Positions 1-9,190 of a DNA stretch of 64,000 bases are shown here, in pieces. The stretch comes from Roseobacter insulae (GTDB lineage: Bacteria; Pseudomonadota; Alphaproteobacteria; Rhodobacterales; Rhodobacteraceae), in NCBI RefSeq assembly GCF_019375555.1, contig NZ_JAHXDN010000001.1, forward strand, positions 1,155,501 to 1,219,500. The letters are read 5' to 3'. The translations under genes and the position numbers were made by a program. The stretch's first letter is position 1, and every line of letters begins with the position of its first letter. Below the pieces are notes generated by a model. The model had not been told where the DNA came from, searched no databases, and saw only the letters and a program-made list of their open reading frames with translations.

Positions 1-963
1 TCGCGTGCCTTGCTGGTGGTCGCCAGGGACGCGGCCGCAGCCCAGGCCCGGTTTGGCGTGGAAGACAGCAAAGCTGGTGTGATCTATACACGCACTGGAC
101 GCCCATTCTTCAAAGATGATGCCGAAGAAGCTGCAGTTGTTGCGCGGATGGGAAAAGCGATGCAATCAGCAGGCCTGTGGGAAGAGCTTCATACCGATTG
201 GGTTCTACTTGACGCAGAACTCATGCCTTGGTCCGCCAAGGCACAGGACTTGCTCAAACGGCAATATCTACCAACTGTGGCAGCAGCAAAATCATCTGCT
301 TTGGCGCTGCTGGAGGCAATCGCAAAAGCCGGGAAACTTGAGGGGCTGAAAGCGCTTCGCTCACGCACTGAAACTCAGTTTTCCAACGCGGAACTGATGG
401 GGCAGACAATTGATGGATACTGCTGGGACGCGGACAGCATCGAAGACTATCGCATTGCACCGTTTCACATCCTGGCGACCGAAGGCAACGTCCATGCTGA
501 TCAGCCTCATACCTGGCACATGGAAACACTGGGCAAGCTGGCCAAAGCCGATCCGATCCTGCAAACGACCGGCTGGAAACGAATTAACCTGGATAGCGAG
601 GCTGATCGTGACGCGGTTGTCAAATGGTGGACGACACACACCGGCAGCGGCGGAGAGGGGCTGGTATTCAAGCCCAACGCATTTTCCCTGCGTGGCGACA
701 AAGGTATGATCCAACCGGCAATGAAGGTGCGCGGGCGCGATTATCTTCGGATAATTTATGGTCCCGACTATGACCTGCCCGAGAATATCGAGCGCCTCCG
801 CCAACGGGGACTTGGACGTAAATTCTCGCTTGCCGAAAGGGAGTTTAAGCTTGGTTTCGAAGGGTTGCACCGTTTTGTGGACGGGCTTCCGCTGTGCAAG
901 GTGCATGAGTGTGCATTGGCGGTGCTTGCGCTGGAAAGTGAACCCGTTGATCCAAGATTGTAG
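1..963 (+). CDS. Polynucleotide kinase-phosphatase (Pnkp), C-terminal RNA ligase part, 5' truncated by window
   Basis: The frame is open from the first base and ends at 963, giving about 320 residues. It matches the C-terminal adenylyltransferase (ligase) module of bacterial Pnkp, which with the 3'-methyltransferase Hen1 repairs cleaved RNA. Visible signs are the segment around DWVLLDAELMPWSAKAQ, the ligase motif GEGLVFKP, the basic stretch QPAMKVRGRDYLRIIYGPDY and the family-typical tail ALESEPVDPRL. The window starts just after the place where the family carries ligase motif I with the nucleotidyl lysine (normally shortly before SRA). That lysine and the kinase and phosphatase modules must lie outside. 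Full-length Pnkp is about 850 residues. A Hen1 partner would be expected upstream but cannot be seen. GC is lower than in the core region, which suggests an accessory locus. Confidence 0.85.
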   Translation, partial: SRALLVVARDAAAAQARFGVEDSKAGVIYTRTGRPFFKDDAEEAAVVARMGKAMQSAGLWEELHTDWVLLDAELMPWSAKAQDLLKRQYLPTVAAAKSSALALLEAIAKAGKLEGLKALRSRTETQFSNAELMGQTIDGYCWDADSIEDYRIAPFHILATEGNVHADQPHTWHMETLGKLAKADPILQTTGWKRINLDSEADRDAVVKWWTTHTGSGGEGLVFKPNAFSLRGDKGMIQPAMKVRGRDYLRIIYGPDYDLPENIERLRQRGLGRKFSLAEREFKLGFEGLHRFVDGLPLCKVHECALAVLALESEPVDPRL

Positions 964-1505
964 ACCATAAACTGACGTTTTGGGACAGAGCCGCAATCGT
1001 TCTCGCAAACAACGCGCCGGGCTGAAACGTGGTTCGAAATCACGAATTATGATCTCAAGATCGGGAAAGGAGATGGCCTGAACGGATTGGCCGTAGCAGT
1101 CCTTGATCAAGACAACGCACGCTGAGGCGCTTCCTCCAGAAGTCAGTCAATCGCGACCGCCGCAGTGCTTGAGTTGAGCAGCCGCCCCCGGCGCCGGGCA
1201 GTACTGATATTGACAAGGGCTAGCTGGCAACATGTGCGATCCTCTCAGACAGTCAGCCCTGCAAACTGACACTTGGCAGAAACGAGCCGACACCGCGTTC
1301 ACATTGCAAGCGTTTCAACAGTGTCGAGGCCTTTCGTTGGTCGAATAAACCCATGCTGGGATGAACCTTTGGTTACCAAAACCCACCGAACCCAACAGCG
1401 CACGAAACCGGTATGGCCGTGAACACCAGTAGCTCGGTATCCGTGCCAAGCACATTTGTGATTTTGTCGAGGGTTGATCGGAGAATCTTTCGGTACTGGC
1501 TCAAG
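964..1505. other. Gene-free stretch after pnkp
   Basis: No reading frame here has a recognisable protein signature or a plausible ribosome binding site. A perfect 12-bp GC palindrome lies at 1187-1198. It has no T-tract, so I do not call it a terminator. The stretch separates a lower-GC accessory gene from the catabolic operon and may hold decayed sequence. Confidence 0.5.
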
Positions 1506-1796
1506 TCATTTTTTGCCTGAAATGCCGTGCTTTTGAAGGTTGCTGTGGATCTCCCAAATCGAAACCTCGTTACCTTCTGCCGACGTCACGCGGTTGTCAG
1601 CTATGTCGGGCATGATCGAGTGCGTCAATGCAAAGGGCTTTGAACCTTCGATCCCCTTGTTGCGAGAGAACTCGACGTCGTTGCCATCTTCGGGCCATGC
1701 CCTGGCATTGTTGAGCTCGGCGCGGATGTGCTGGCCTACCACCTTGCCTGCGAGGATAAATCGCGCGATCTGGGCGGCATGCTGGCGCTGTTCCAT
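1506..1796 (-). CDS. Hypothetical short ORF downstream of the dioxygenase
   Basis: A 96-residue frame follows the hydroxyquinol dioxygenase gene on the same strand. Starting it at ATG 1796 puts it 55 bp after that gene's stop, with a weak AAGG-type ribosome binding site. The product is mixed hydrophilic, has no membrane segment and ends in a lysine tail (ISGKK). I recognise no family. It could be a small gene of the operon, the 3' remnant of a larger decayed gene, or non-coding. The frame also extends back to 1907 inside the dioxygenase gene, which weakens the case for an independent gene. Confidence 0.3.
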   Translation of the reverse strand: MEQRQHAAQIARFILAGKVVGQHIRAELNNARAWPEDGNDVEFSRNKGIEGSKPFALTHSIMPDIADNRVTSAEGNEVSIWEIHSNLQKHGISGKK

Positions 1797-1851
1797 GAGC
1801 TGCCTTGTGCTGTCGGCTCGGCACCCGGGCATGCGCAAAGGCGGGGCCGGA

Positions 1852-2727
1852 TCATGTTTCAGGAGCCAGCACGAAATCGTGCACGACTTCGTAATAGGGT
1901 CTGTCAAACCCCGCCGCTGCGATGCGCGCGGGATCGTCGATCAGGTCGAACTTCGCCAGCAGGCTCTTCTTCACACCGAAGACCGCATCGGAATGGATGT
2001 AAGGGTCATCCGGGTCGAAAATATGGGTAATCAGCGTTTCGAACCCGTCGGCCTCCAGAATGTAGTGGAGATGTGCGGGCCGGTAGGGATGACGCCCCAG
2101 CCTGGTCAGCATCTGCCCCACGGGTCCGTCGTCCGGGATCGGGTAGAATTTCGGCTTTACCCCCTTGAAGTGATAGCTGCCGTCCGGCCCGGTGCGGAAC
2201 ACGCCGCGCAGGTTGAAATCGGGCTGAAGACCCTTCTGCTGCACATCATAGAACCCTTCGTCATTGGCCTGCCAGACGTCGATCTTGACCGCGTTGATCG
2301 GCGCGCCACTGGCGTCGAGAATACGGCCTTTGACCAGCATAGGATCGCCCTTCTGGTCAAGGCAGATGTCTGATCCCATTGGCAATTCCGGCGCATCGGG
2401 CACATGAAACGGGCCAAGCACCGTCGATTCAGACGCGCCCGTGGGTTTGCGGTTGTTGATCGCGTCTACCAGCATCGAGACACCCGTGACGTCGGACAGA
2501 AGGATAAACTCCTGCCGCCAGTCGTTACACATGTGCCCGACCTCGGTCAGGAACCGGATGGCTTCGAACCATTCTTCCTGAGTGGGCTCGATCTCTTTTA
2601 CCGCCGCGTGCAGATGGCGCACGACACTGTCCATCACCTCCGCCAGTCTGGCGTCCTTGGCGTCGGCATTGCGGCTGGTAACCACCTCGGCGGAATTTTC
2701 TTCGGTGAAATACCCTGTTTCGGTCAT
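1852..2727 (-). CDS. Hydroxyquinol 1,2-dioxygenase (intradiol ring cleavage)
   Basis: This 291-residue protein has the N-terminal helical dioxygenase domain (about 30-100) and the intradiol beta-sandwich. The four Fe(III) ligands expected for the family are present: Tyr160 (DEGFYD), Tyr195 (FYPIPDDG), His219 and His221 (RPAHLH). The sequence YPIPDDGPVG followed by GRHPYRPAHLH is the hydroxyquinol-type version rather than the catechol type. It would cleave benzene-1,2,4-triol to maleylacetate in the cytoplasm. The maleylacetate reductase needed for the next step is the first gene of the same operon. It lies 7 bp after the flavin hydroxylase gene and is the last clear gene of the operon. Exact substrate preference among substituted hydroxyquinols is not readable. 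Confidence 0.9.
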   Translation of the reverse strand: MTETGYFTEENSAEVVTSRNADAKDARLAEVMDSVVRHLHAAVKEIEPTQEEWFEAIRFLTEVGHMCNDWRQEFILLSDVTGVSMLVDAINNRKPTGASESTVLGPFHVPDAPELPMGSDICLDQKGDPMLVKGRILDASGAPINAVKIDVWQANDEGFYDVQQKGLQPDFNLRGVFRTGPDGSYHFKGVKPKFYPIPDDGPVGQMLTRLGRHPYRPAHLHYILEADGFETLITHIFDPDDPYIHSDAVFGVKKSLLAKFDLIDDPARIAAAGFDRPYYEVVHDFVLAPET

Positions 2728-2734
2728 GATACCC

Positions 2735-4489
2735 TCACTTGGCCAGAATTTGCGTGAATACGCGGCGCAGTTCAGTTTCAGGCTCTTCCGCCAACCCTTC
2801 GTGCCGCCAGCATACGTGCTGATCGGGGCGGGTCACCACGCAGCCCGCATCGCCGACCTCGCGCGCGCGCGCCCAGTCGCCGACATGGTCGATGTATTCC
2901 TGCCGGGGGCCGATCACGTGAGCCTCGATTGTCACGCCCATCTCCTTGCCGATCTTGGCTGCGGCATCGGCCCACGGTTTGCCACCCAGCCCGGTGAACA
3001 GCGTGAATACCCCGTGGCCTGCCAGATCGAGGGTCGAATGCTTGTTGCCGCCGGCATCAAAGAGCCACGCATGCGGCAGGCGCGCACCAGGCCATGTTGT
3101 CGGCTGGTAATGCAGATCGGCGTCCAGCGCGAAGTCAGGTTCCATCTGACCGTCCGTGACCACCGCATCGGATTTGTAGCGCTGGTTCATTTCAACACCA
3201 TGGGCATCGAATTCGTACTTCTTGAAGGCGATGGCCTGACGCAGCGCCTCGCGTTGTTCTTCGGCCTGTGCAGTGGTGTTACAGCGCGCGTCCATATTGG
3301 CCTTGATGACATCATAATTCGTGCCGCCGGTCATCCCAAGGGCGTCGAAGATCGGCCCGAATTCGGCGATGGACTGGTTAGCCCGGGTCACGATCTGTTT
3401 GGCGACGGGCGCGCGTTCGGTGGTGTAGCTGTCCAGCAGTCCCTGGCCGGCCTGTCCTTTCACGACCGCCGCCAGCTTCCACGCGAGGTTAAAGGCGTCC
3501 TGGATCGAGGTATTGGAGCCCAGCCCGTTCGACGGGGGATGCCGGTGTGCCGCGTCGCCCATGATGAACACACGACCCTGGCTCATCTTCTCGGCATAGG
3601 CGTTGTTGACCGTCCAGGTGTTGGCGCTGATCAGGTCGATCTGCAAATCCGGATCGCCCACAAGCTGGCGGGCCACATCGGTGGCCATCTGCGTGTCCAC
3701 CACGGGTGCCGGTTCGTTGATGTCGTAGCCCCAGACAATCAGCCATTCGTGCCAGGGGCGCACCATCCGTACAAGCCCCATGCCGATCCCGCCCACATTC
3801 GCACCCGGCTGCATGACCCAGTAAAGCACCGACGGGCGATGGGCGACGTATTTCGACAGGTCCGCGCGGAACAGGATGTTCATCGAGCCGCCCACACCCA
3901 TCTGTCCGGCAATCTTGAGCCCCTCGTTCTCGGCCACCAGCGAATTGCCGCCATCGGCGCCCACAAGGTACTTTGACCGGATGGTGAATTCCTTGCCTGA
4001 CAGGCGGTCGAGGCAGGTGGTGGTCACGCCCTCGGCATCCTGTTCGTGGCGCAGGTACTCCGTGCTCATCCGTGGCTGCGTACCGCGCGCGCAGGCGGTT
4101 TTGAACAACAGTGGCTCCATGAAGGTCTGCGGCAGGTCGTTCATGAAGGTCGGGCTCGACAGCAGGTGTTCCGCCTTGGACAAGGGATGCGTGCCCCAGC
4201 TTTTCATGCGCCCGATCTCTTCACCCGCCAGGCTTTCGCAAAAGACGTTTTCGCCCATCAGTTCCTGTGCGGCGGCGTGCATGTAGGCCTCCTCCTCGAC
4301 CTCGCGCCCCAGATCGCGCAGCACCTCCATCGTGCGCTGGTTTGTGATATGCGCGCGCGGCGTGTTGGCCAGCCAGCGGTAGCGGTTGATGACCATGTTC
4401 TCCACCCCGTAGGAGGACAGGAGCGCCGCCGTCGAGGATCCTGCGGGACCGGTCCCGATAATAAGCACGTCTGTGGTGATGTCGGCCAT
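2735..4489 (-). CDS. FAD-dependent aromatic hydroxylase, phenol/chlorophenol monooxygenase (TfdB/PheA) type
   Basis: This 584-residue class A flavoprotein monooxygenase has the FAD dinucleotide motif GTGPAG at 12-17, the DG motif at Asp179-Gly180 and the GD motif GDAAHRHPP at 311-319. A thioredoxin-like C-terminal domain of the phenol hydroxylase family follows. It would use NAD(P)H and O2 to ortho-hydroxylate a phenolic substrate. The product is presumably hydroxyquinol or a precursor, because the next gene is a hydroxyquinol dioxygenase. Candidate substrates such as resorcinol or a substituted phenol are inference. It lies between livM (2 bp gap) and the dioxygenase (7 bp), so these genes are co-transcribed. 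Confidence 0.85.
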   Translation of the reverse strand: MADITTDVLIIGTGPAGSSTAALLSSYGVENMVINRYRWLANTPRAHITNQRTMEVLRDLGREVEEEAYMHAAAQELMGENVFCESLAGEEIGRMKSWGTHPLSKAEHLLSSPTFMNDLPQTFMEPLLFKTACARGTQPRMSTEYLRHEQDAEGVTTTCLDRLSGKEFTIRSKYLVGADGGNSLVAENEGLKIAGQMGVGGSMNILFRADLSKYVAHRPSVLYWVMQPGANVGGIGMGLVRMVRPWHEWLIVWGYDINEPAPVVDTQMATDVARQLVGDPDLQIDLISANTWTVNNAYAEKMSQGRVFIMGDAAHRHPPSNGLGSNTSIQDAFNLAWKLAAVVKGQAGQGLLDSYTTERAPVAKQIVTRANQSIAEFGPIFDALGMTGGTNYDVIKANMDARCNTTAQAEEQREALRQAIAFKKYEFDAHGVEMNQRYKSDAVVTDGQMEPDFALDADLHYQPTTWPGARLPHAWLFDAGGNKHSTLDLAGHGVFTLFTGLGGKPWADAAAKIGKEMGVTIEAHVIGPRQEYIDHVGDWARAREVGDAGCVVTRPDQHVCWRHEGLAEEPETELRRVFTQILAK

Positions 4490-4491
4490 GA

Positions 4492-5550
4492 TTAATCCTC
4501 CAGTTGGTCGAGCTTGCCGCCCGTGAGGCGGCGGCGAATGGGAAAGAGATGAATGCCGGTGCGCTCGGAGATCAGCCCCCAGAGACCACGTGGTGCAATT
4601 AGCATGATCACGATGGCCAGCCCGCCCAGCGTCATCAGGTACCAGCTGCCGAAATCCGCCAGAAGCGATTGCAGGGCAAAGAAGATCAGCACGCCAAGGA
4701 TTGGCCCCTCAATGGTGCCGATGCCGCCGATCACGACGATGAAGATCACATAGGCTGTCCAGTCGGTCACGCTGAAGGCGGCATCGGGCGAAATGCGTGC
4801 CTTTTGCATATAGATCAGCCCGCCTGCGAGGCCGGTGCCAAAGCCCGATGTCAGGAACACCAGCCACTTCATGCGGCCCGCATCAACGCCGACGGACTTC
4901 GCCGCCTCGGTGTTGTCGCGAATGGCGGCAAGTGCCAGCCCGCGCCGGGTCCTGAGCAGCCAGTAGATACCACCGATGGTCACCAGCGCCAGCGCGAGCG
5001 CCAGCCAGTAGGCGAGGATATCGCGCGCGGCAGAGGATTTCACGTCAAGCAAGACCGTGATCGCGTCGACGAACCACATGTCCTTGGTGGCGGACCGCGG
5101 CAGCGAGGTGCCGGTGCCGCCGCCCAGCGTTTTCCACTGGGCGACGAACAGCCGGAATACCTCGGCGATCACCCATGTGCCAATGGCAAAATACGCGCCC
5201 TGCAAGCGGAAGGCGAAGAAAGCGGTGGGAATGGAGATGATCAGTGCTGCCACGCCTGCCAGCAGGATCGAGGGCACCGGATCCAGGCCCCCGAGGATCA
5301 CCGCGGCAAATAGCGCATAGGCGCCCATGCCGACAAACGCCTGCTGCCCGATACTGACCAGCCCGCCGTACCCGGCCAGCAGGTTCCAGAATTGCGCCAG
5401 CACCAGCATGGTCAGGATGAAAAACATATCCTGGATGGTGCTGCGCCCGGCGAAGAACGGCAGCGCCACGAGGACCGCGACCAGCCCGATCAGCAGGATG
5501 GCGGCCGCGTTGGACGCACGGGTGCGGGTATGAACAGCATAGGTCGTCAT
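4492..5550 (-). CDS. Branched-chain-type ABC transporter permease LivM
   Basis: This 352-residue polytopic inner-membrane protein carries the LivM-type motif GYGGLVSIGQQAF near residues 70-85. I place the start at ATG 5550, whose codon overlaps the livH stop, rather than at an upstream in-frame ATG whose extension is Arg/His-rich and non-homologous. With LivH it forms the transmembrane channel of a HAAT-family importer. Its position inside an aromatic catabolic operon suggests the substrate is an aromatic acid or phenol-related compound rather than an amino acid. That assignment is inference. Confidence 0.88.
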   Translation of the reverse strand: MTTYAVHTRTRASNAAAILLIGLVAVLVALPFFAGRSTIQDMFFILTMLVLAQFWNLLAGYGGLVSIGQQAFVGMGAYALFAAVILGGLDPVPSILLAGVAALIISIPTAFFAFRLQGAYFAIGTWVIAEVFRLFVAQWKTLGGGTGTSLPRSATKDMWFVDAITVLLDVKSSAARDILAYWLALALALVTIGGIYWLLRTRRGLALAAIRDNTEAAKSVGVDAGRMKWLVFLTSGFGTGLAGGLIYMQKARISPDAAFSVTDWTAYVIFIVVIGGIGTIEGPILGVLIFFALQSLLADFGSWYLMTLGGLAIVIMLIAPRGLWGLISERTGIHLFPIRRRLTGGKLDQLED

Positions 5551-6413
5551 CAATCGTTCGCCCTTGGAAACAGGCCGCGCGGACGCACAAGCAATACCGC
5601 GAGGAAGGCCAGATGCCCGGCCAGGATTTGCCACTCGGGGTTGATCGCCGCGCCGACGGTTTGCGCGACGCCGATGATGATGCCGCCCAGAAGCGTCCCC
5701 CACAGCGAGCCAAGGCCACCGATGATGACCGCCTCGAAGGCGTAGATCAGGCGCGCGGGTCCGATATTCGGATCAAAATTTGCCCGCAGCCCTAGATAGA
5801 GCGCCGCGATGGTGACGATGATCAGCGCGATGCCCGTGGCTGTTGCGAAAATACTGGCGGGCTTGATGCCCATAAGGCTGGCGGTCACCGGGTCGTCCGA
5901 GGTGGCGCGAAAGGCGCGCCCAAGCGATGTACGGTAGAACAGCTGGTTCAGCCCCACAATCACCGCAACGGCAGATGCGAAAGTCAGCAAGGGCATGACG
6001 CCGAGGTTCAGCGGGCCGATCGCAACCGAGGCGGTGGTCAATGCATCGGTCGGCAAACGCTGGCTGTCGGCGGAGAACCCTTCAAGCAGTGCGTTCTGGA
6101 ACACGATCGACAGACCGAAGGTGACCAGCAGGGGCGGCAGGATGTCGTCACCCAGTGTCCGGTTCAGCAGAAACTTCTGCAAACCCCAGCCAAGCGCGAA
6201 CATCAGCGGCATGGCGACCAGCGCGGCCAGAAAGGGCGGCAAACCCAGAAGCGTCACGAGCAAAAGGATCAGATAGGCCCCGACGACGATCAGGTCCCCG
6301 TGGGCCAGGTTCACCAGACGCATGATCCCGAACACAAGGCTCAGCCCGGCGGCAAAGAGCGCATAAAGCCCGCCCAGCAGGATGCCCTGCGCGACTGTAT
6401 CCACCCAGATCAT
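5550..6413 (-). CDS. Branched-chain-type ABC transporter permease LivH
   Basis: This 287-residue integral membrane permease has about eight hydrophobic segments, the LivH signature RLVNLAHGD near the N-terminus and the C-terminal EAVIIGGLGSLWGTLLGG motif. The start is ATG 6413, which overlaps the livF stop in a coupled stop/start. The longer in-frame extension is Arg-rich and comes from the livF coding region, so it is rejected. It pairs with LivM as the second permease of the importer. Confidence 0.88.
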   Translation of the reverse strand: MIWVDTVAQGILLGGLYALFAAGLSLVFGIMRLVNLAHGDLIVVGAYLILLLVTLLGLPPFLAALVAMPLMFALGWGLQKFLLNRTLGDDILPPLLVTFGLSIVFQNALLEGFSADSQRLPTDALTTASVAIGPLNLGVMPLLTFASAVAVIVGLNQLFYRTSLGRAFRATSDDPVTASLMGIKPASIFATATGIALIIVTIAALYLGLRANFDPNIGPARLIYAFEAVIIGGLGSLWGTLLGGIIIGVAQTVGAAINPEWQILAGHLAFLAVLLVRPRGLFPRAND

Positions 6414-7117
6414 TGGCCTGCTCCGAAGTAAGCGTCGTGAATGGCGTCGCGGCTCAGGGCGTCCGGTGCCCCGGTCAGGGTCACACGGCCTTCCATCATG
6501 CAATAGACGCGGTCGGCCACGGCCATGGCCTGCCCGATGTCCTGCTCCACGACGATCAGGCTGGCACCGGCCGCCTTGATCGCGGGCACTGCCTTATAGA
6601 TGTCCTTGATGACGACGGGCGCGAGGCCGAGGCTGATCTCGTCGCACAGCAGCACGCGCGGGTTGGACATCAGGGCGCGCCCGATGGCCACCATCTGTTG
6701 TTGCCCGCCGGACAGCGCGGTGCCGGGGCTGTGACGCCGGTCCTTGAGGATCGGAAAAAGGTCGTACACAGATCCCAGCGACCAGTGCCCGCTGACCCGG
6801 CGACCATAGGTGCCGATCAGCAGGTTCTCCTCCACCGAAAGCGAGGGGAAGAGCTTGCGGCCTTCGGGTACCATCGCGACGCCCTGCGCCATGATCTCAT
6901 CCGCCGCCAGCGCGCCGATGTCGCGTCCGTTGAACTGCACCATGCCGGGCGCATTTCGCAACACGCCGGAGATCGAGCGCATCAGGGTGGTCTTGCCAGC
7001 GCCATTGGCGCCGATAATCGCAATGGTCTCGGCCTCGCCGAGGGTGATGTCGACACCGAAGAGCGCCTGGAAATCGCCGTATGTGGCCGTCAGCCCATAT
7101 GTGTCGAGCAGGGCCAT
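6410..7117 (-). CDS. ABC transporter ATP-binding protein LivF
   Basis: This 235-residue cytoplasmic ATPase has Walker A GANGAGKTT at about 36-44, Q-loop region, ABC signature LSGGQQ at 135-140 and Walker B LLCDE at about 156-160. The length and the EGRKLF segment after the central region fit LivF. It energises the LivHM channel together with LivG. Its start codon abuts the stop of livG (both at 7117), so the four transporter genes are tightly coupled. Confidence 0.9.
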   Translation of the reverse strand: MALLDTYGLTATYGDFQALFGVDITLGEAETIAIIGANGAGKTTLMRSISGVLRNAPGMVQFNGRDIGALAADEIMAQGVAMVPEGRKLFPSLSVEENLLIGTYGRRVSGHWSLGSVYDLFPILKDRRHSPGTALSGGQQQMVAIGRALMSNPRVLLCDEISLGLAPVVIKDIYKAVPAIKAAGASLIVVEQDIGQAMAVADRVYCMMEGRVTLTGAPDALSRDAIHDAYFGAGQ

Positions 7118-7836
7118 CAGACGTCGATTCCCAGGTAGATTTCCTGCACCGCGCGGCTGGCCATGATCTCGTCCGGGGCGCCGATGCCGATCACCTTGCC
7201 GAAATCAAGCACCAGCAGCCGTTCCACCACGGAGGTCAGCGCATGCAGCACATGCTCAATCCAGATGATCGTGACACCCTGGGTGTGAATATCCCTGATC
7301 GTGGCGATCAGGGACTGGCATTCGCCTTCCGTCAGGCCCCCCGCGATTTCATCGAGCAGCAGCAGTTTCGGCGCGGTCGCCATGGCCCGGGCAAGTTCCA
7401 GCCGCTTGCGTTCCAGCAGGCTCAGCTGGCCGGCAGGCGTGTTTGCGCGACGCAGCATCCCGGTGCGTTCCAGCACATCCGCGCAGGCATCGCGCACCTC
7501 GGGCTCGGACTGGTTGCGCCCATGGGTCGCCGCAACCAGCAGGTTTTCGAATACCGTCAGCTTTTCAAAAGGTTGCGGGATCTGGAATGATCGCCCGATG
7601 CCGGTCAGACAGCGCTGCATCGCAGAGACCCGGGTGACGTCACGGCCCTGAAAGCAGATCGATCCGGAATCCGATCTGAGGTTCCCGGTAATGAGATTGA
7701 ACAGCGTCGACTTCCCCGCGCCGTTTGGCCCGATGATCCCAAGCGCCTGCCCTTCGGGCACGTCAAAGCTGGCGTCGTCGGTCACCGTCAGGGCGCCGAA
7801 ACTTTTGGAGACGTTGTTCAGTGCGAGCATGGTCAT
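7117..7836 (-). CDS. ABC transporter ATP-binding protein LivG
   Basis: This 239-residue ATPase has Walker A GPNGAGKST at about 36-44 and Walker B LLLLDE. The signature helix is degenerate, reading LSLLERKRLELARAM where many ABC proteins have LSGGQ. Similar relaxed signatures occur in LivG-type subunits that act as heterodimers with LivF, so this need not mean loss of function. The gene lies 61 bp downstream of the binding-protein gene livK in the same operon. Confidence 0.88.
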   Translation of the reverse strand: MTMLALNNVSKSFGALTVTDDASFDVPEGQALGIIGPNGAGKSTLFNLITGNLRSDSGSICFQGRDVTRVSAMQRCLTGIGRSFQIPQPFEKLTVFENLLVAATHGRNQSEPEVRDACADVLERTGMLRRANTPAGQLSLLERKRLELARAMATAPKLLLLDEIAGGLTEGECQSLIATIRDIHTQGVTIIWIEHVLHALTSVVERLLVLDFGKVIGIGAPDEIMASRAVQEIYLGIDV

Positions 7837-7897
7837 GTCGGGCGTTCCTTTGATGGGCGCGGCGATCCGGGGGCGGGAGGCCGCAACCCGGCTCAGT

Positions 7898-9163
7898 TCA
7901 GAGTATCGGTTCCATCGTCCCGCCCGTCGGCACGTCGGGGTGGTCCGAATTATCCACGATAACCAGATCGTAGCCGCCGCTGTCTTTCAGACGCCATTGA
8001 CCGCCCACAAGGGGTGTCTTGGCGACGTTACGCGCCGCGAAAGGTGGCAGGCCCGCCCCGTCGAAGGCGATGCGCCCCACGATGCTCTCCACCTGTGATG
8101 CGGCAATGGCTTCGGCCACAGCATCCGCGTCGCCGGTGTCACCTGTCCGGCCCATCACGTCCGCCGCCATTTCAAAGAGCGCATGCACGAAACCGATGGG
8201 CTGGGTCCATTGTCTGCCCGTGGCAGCGGAATAGGCCTGCGCGAGCTCTCCCGCGGACTGGCCGGAAAGCGACGAGTTGAATGGATGGTTCGGCGACCAC
8301 CAAACCTCGGACGAGAGGTTGTGCCCCTGATCGCCCAGTGCCTCGACGGCCTGCGGGAAGAGGATCGCCTTGCCGATACTGGCCGCTTTCGGGGTAAAGC
8401 CCTGCTGCTTGGCCTGCGTCCAGAATGTCGTGAAATCGGGAGGGATCGGCACCCCGGTCACAATCTCCGTGCTGGCCGCCTTGAAGGCGTTGATCTGGGC
8501 GCTGAAATCATCCGTCAGATTCTGGTAACGCCCGGTGTCAGTCAGCGCATAGCCCTGCGCGTCAAGCACCGGGGGAAACCCCACCGTCGGGTCTCCCCAG
8601 GCATTGCCGTCGCCGTCGTTGGGGAACAGCGCGCCCACCTGCTTGTTGGTGTCAAGCTGGTTCCACATCGCGGTGAATACGGAAATCACGTCTTCGAGAC
8701 CCCAGAAGAAATGGAAACTGTAGTCAAACGGCTCCCACGTGCCGGGGTCGCCCTGTTGGCCGATGAACCAGGGTTGCCACGGGGCGACGGTGGAGATCAC
8801 GGGGATCTCTTCCGCCTCGCAGGTCGTGGCGACGGGGTTTGTTGTCTCGGGCGTCGATGAAACAAGCATCATGTCGATCTCGTCATCAAGGATCAATTCC
8901 TTGGCAACCTCGGCAGCACGGTTCGGGTTCGACTGGCTGTCCTTGACGATGACCTCGAAATTCGCACCTGCGTCCGAGCCAAGAAACCCGTCGATGATAA
9001 ACTGATCCGCTTCCGAAAATGCGGCAAGTGGCCCGGATTGGGGACTGACGTAGCCCAGCCTGATCTTTGCATCCTGCGCGATGGCAGGCGCGGCAAGGCC
9101 GCCTGCGGCCACGGTCAAACCGGTGGCGGCAGATCCTTTCAGAAGTGAGCGTCGCGTGATCAT
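7898..9163 (-). CDS. Periplasmic substrate-binding protein of the Liv-type importer, Tat-exported
   Basis: This 421-residue periplasmic binding protein of the Leu/Ile/Val-type superfamily (Peripla_BP_6) would capture the transported compound. The N-terminus MITRRSLLKGSAATG followed by a hydrophobic stretch and APAIAQ is a twin-arginine signal peptide with a predicted cut after AQ near residue 29. Start ATG 9163 has a strong GGAGGAAC ribosome binding site just upstream. An upstream in-frame alternative at 9184 lacks that support. Tat export of a Liv-type binding protein suggests folding before export, which is common in this superfamily among alphaproteobacteria. Confidence 0.88.
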   Translation of the reverse strand: MITRRSLLKGSAATGLTVAAGGLAAPAIAQDAKIRLGYVSPQSGPLAAFSEADQFIIDGFLGSDAGANFEVIVKDSQSNPNRAAEVAKELILDDEIDMMLVSSTPETTNPVATTCEAEEIPVISTVAPWQPWFIGQQGDPGTWEPFDYSFHFFWGLEDVISVFTAMWNQLDTNKQVGALFPNDGDGNAWGDPTVGFPPVLDAQGYALTDTGRYQNLTDDFSAQINAFKAASTEIVTGVPIPPDFTTFWTQAKQQGFTPKAASIGKAILFPQAVEALGDQGHNLSSEVWWSPNHPFNSSLSGQSAGELAQAYSAATGRQWTQPIGFVHALFEMAADVMGRTGDTGDADAVAEAIAASQVESIVGRIAFDGAGLPPFAARNVAKTPLVGGQWRLKDSGGYDLVIVDNSDHPDVPTGGTMEPIL

Positions 9164-9190
9164 GATGTTCCTCCCTCGTGTCACGATGGT

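Noticed and set aside
1187-1198. GC palindrome as a terminator of pnkp
   Set aside because: It is over 200 bp past the stop and has no T-tract, so it does not look like a Rho-independent terminator.
2582-3976. 464-codon plus-strand frame opposite the hydroxylase gene
   Set aside because: The minus-strand FAD motifs are unambiguous. This frame has no family features.
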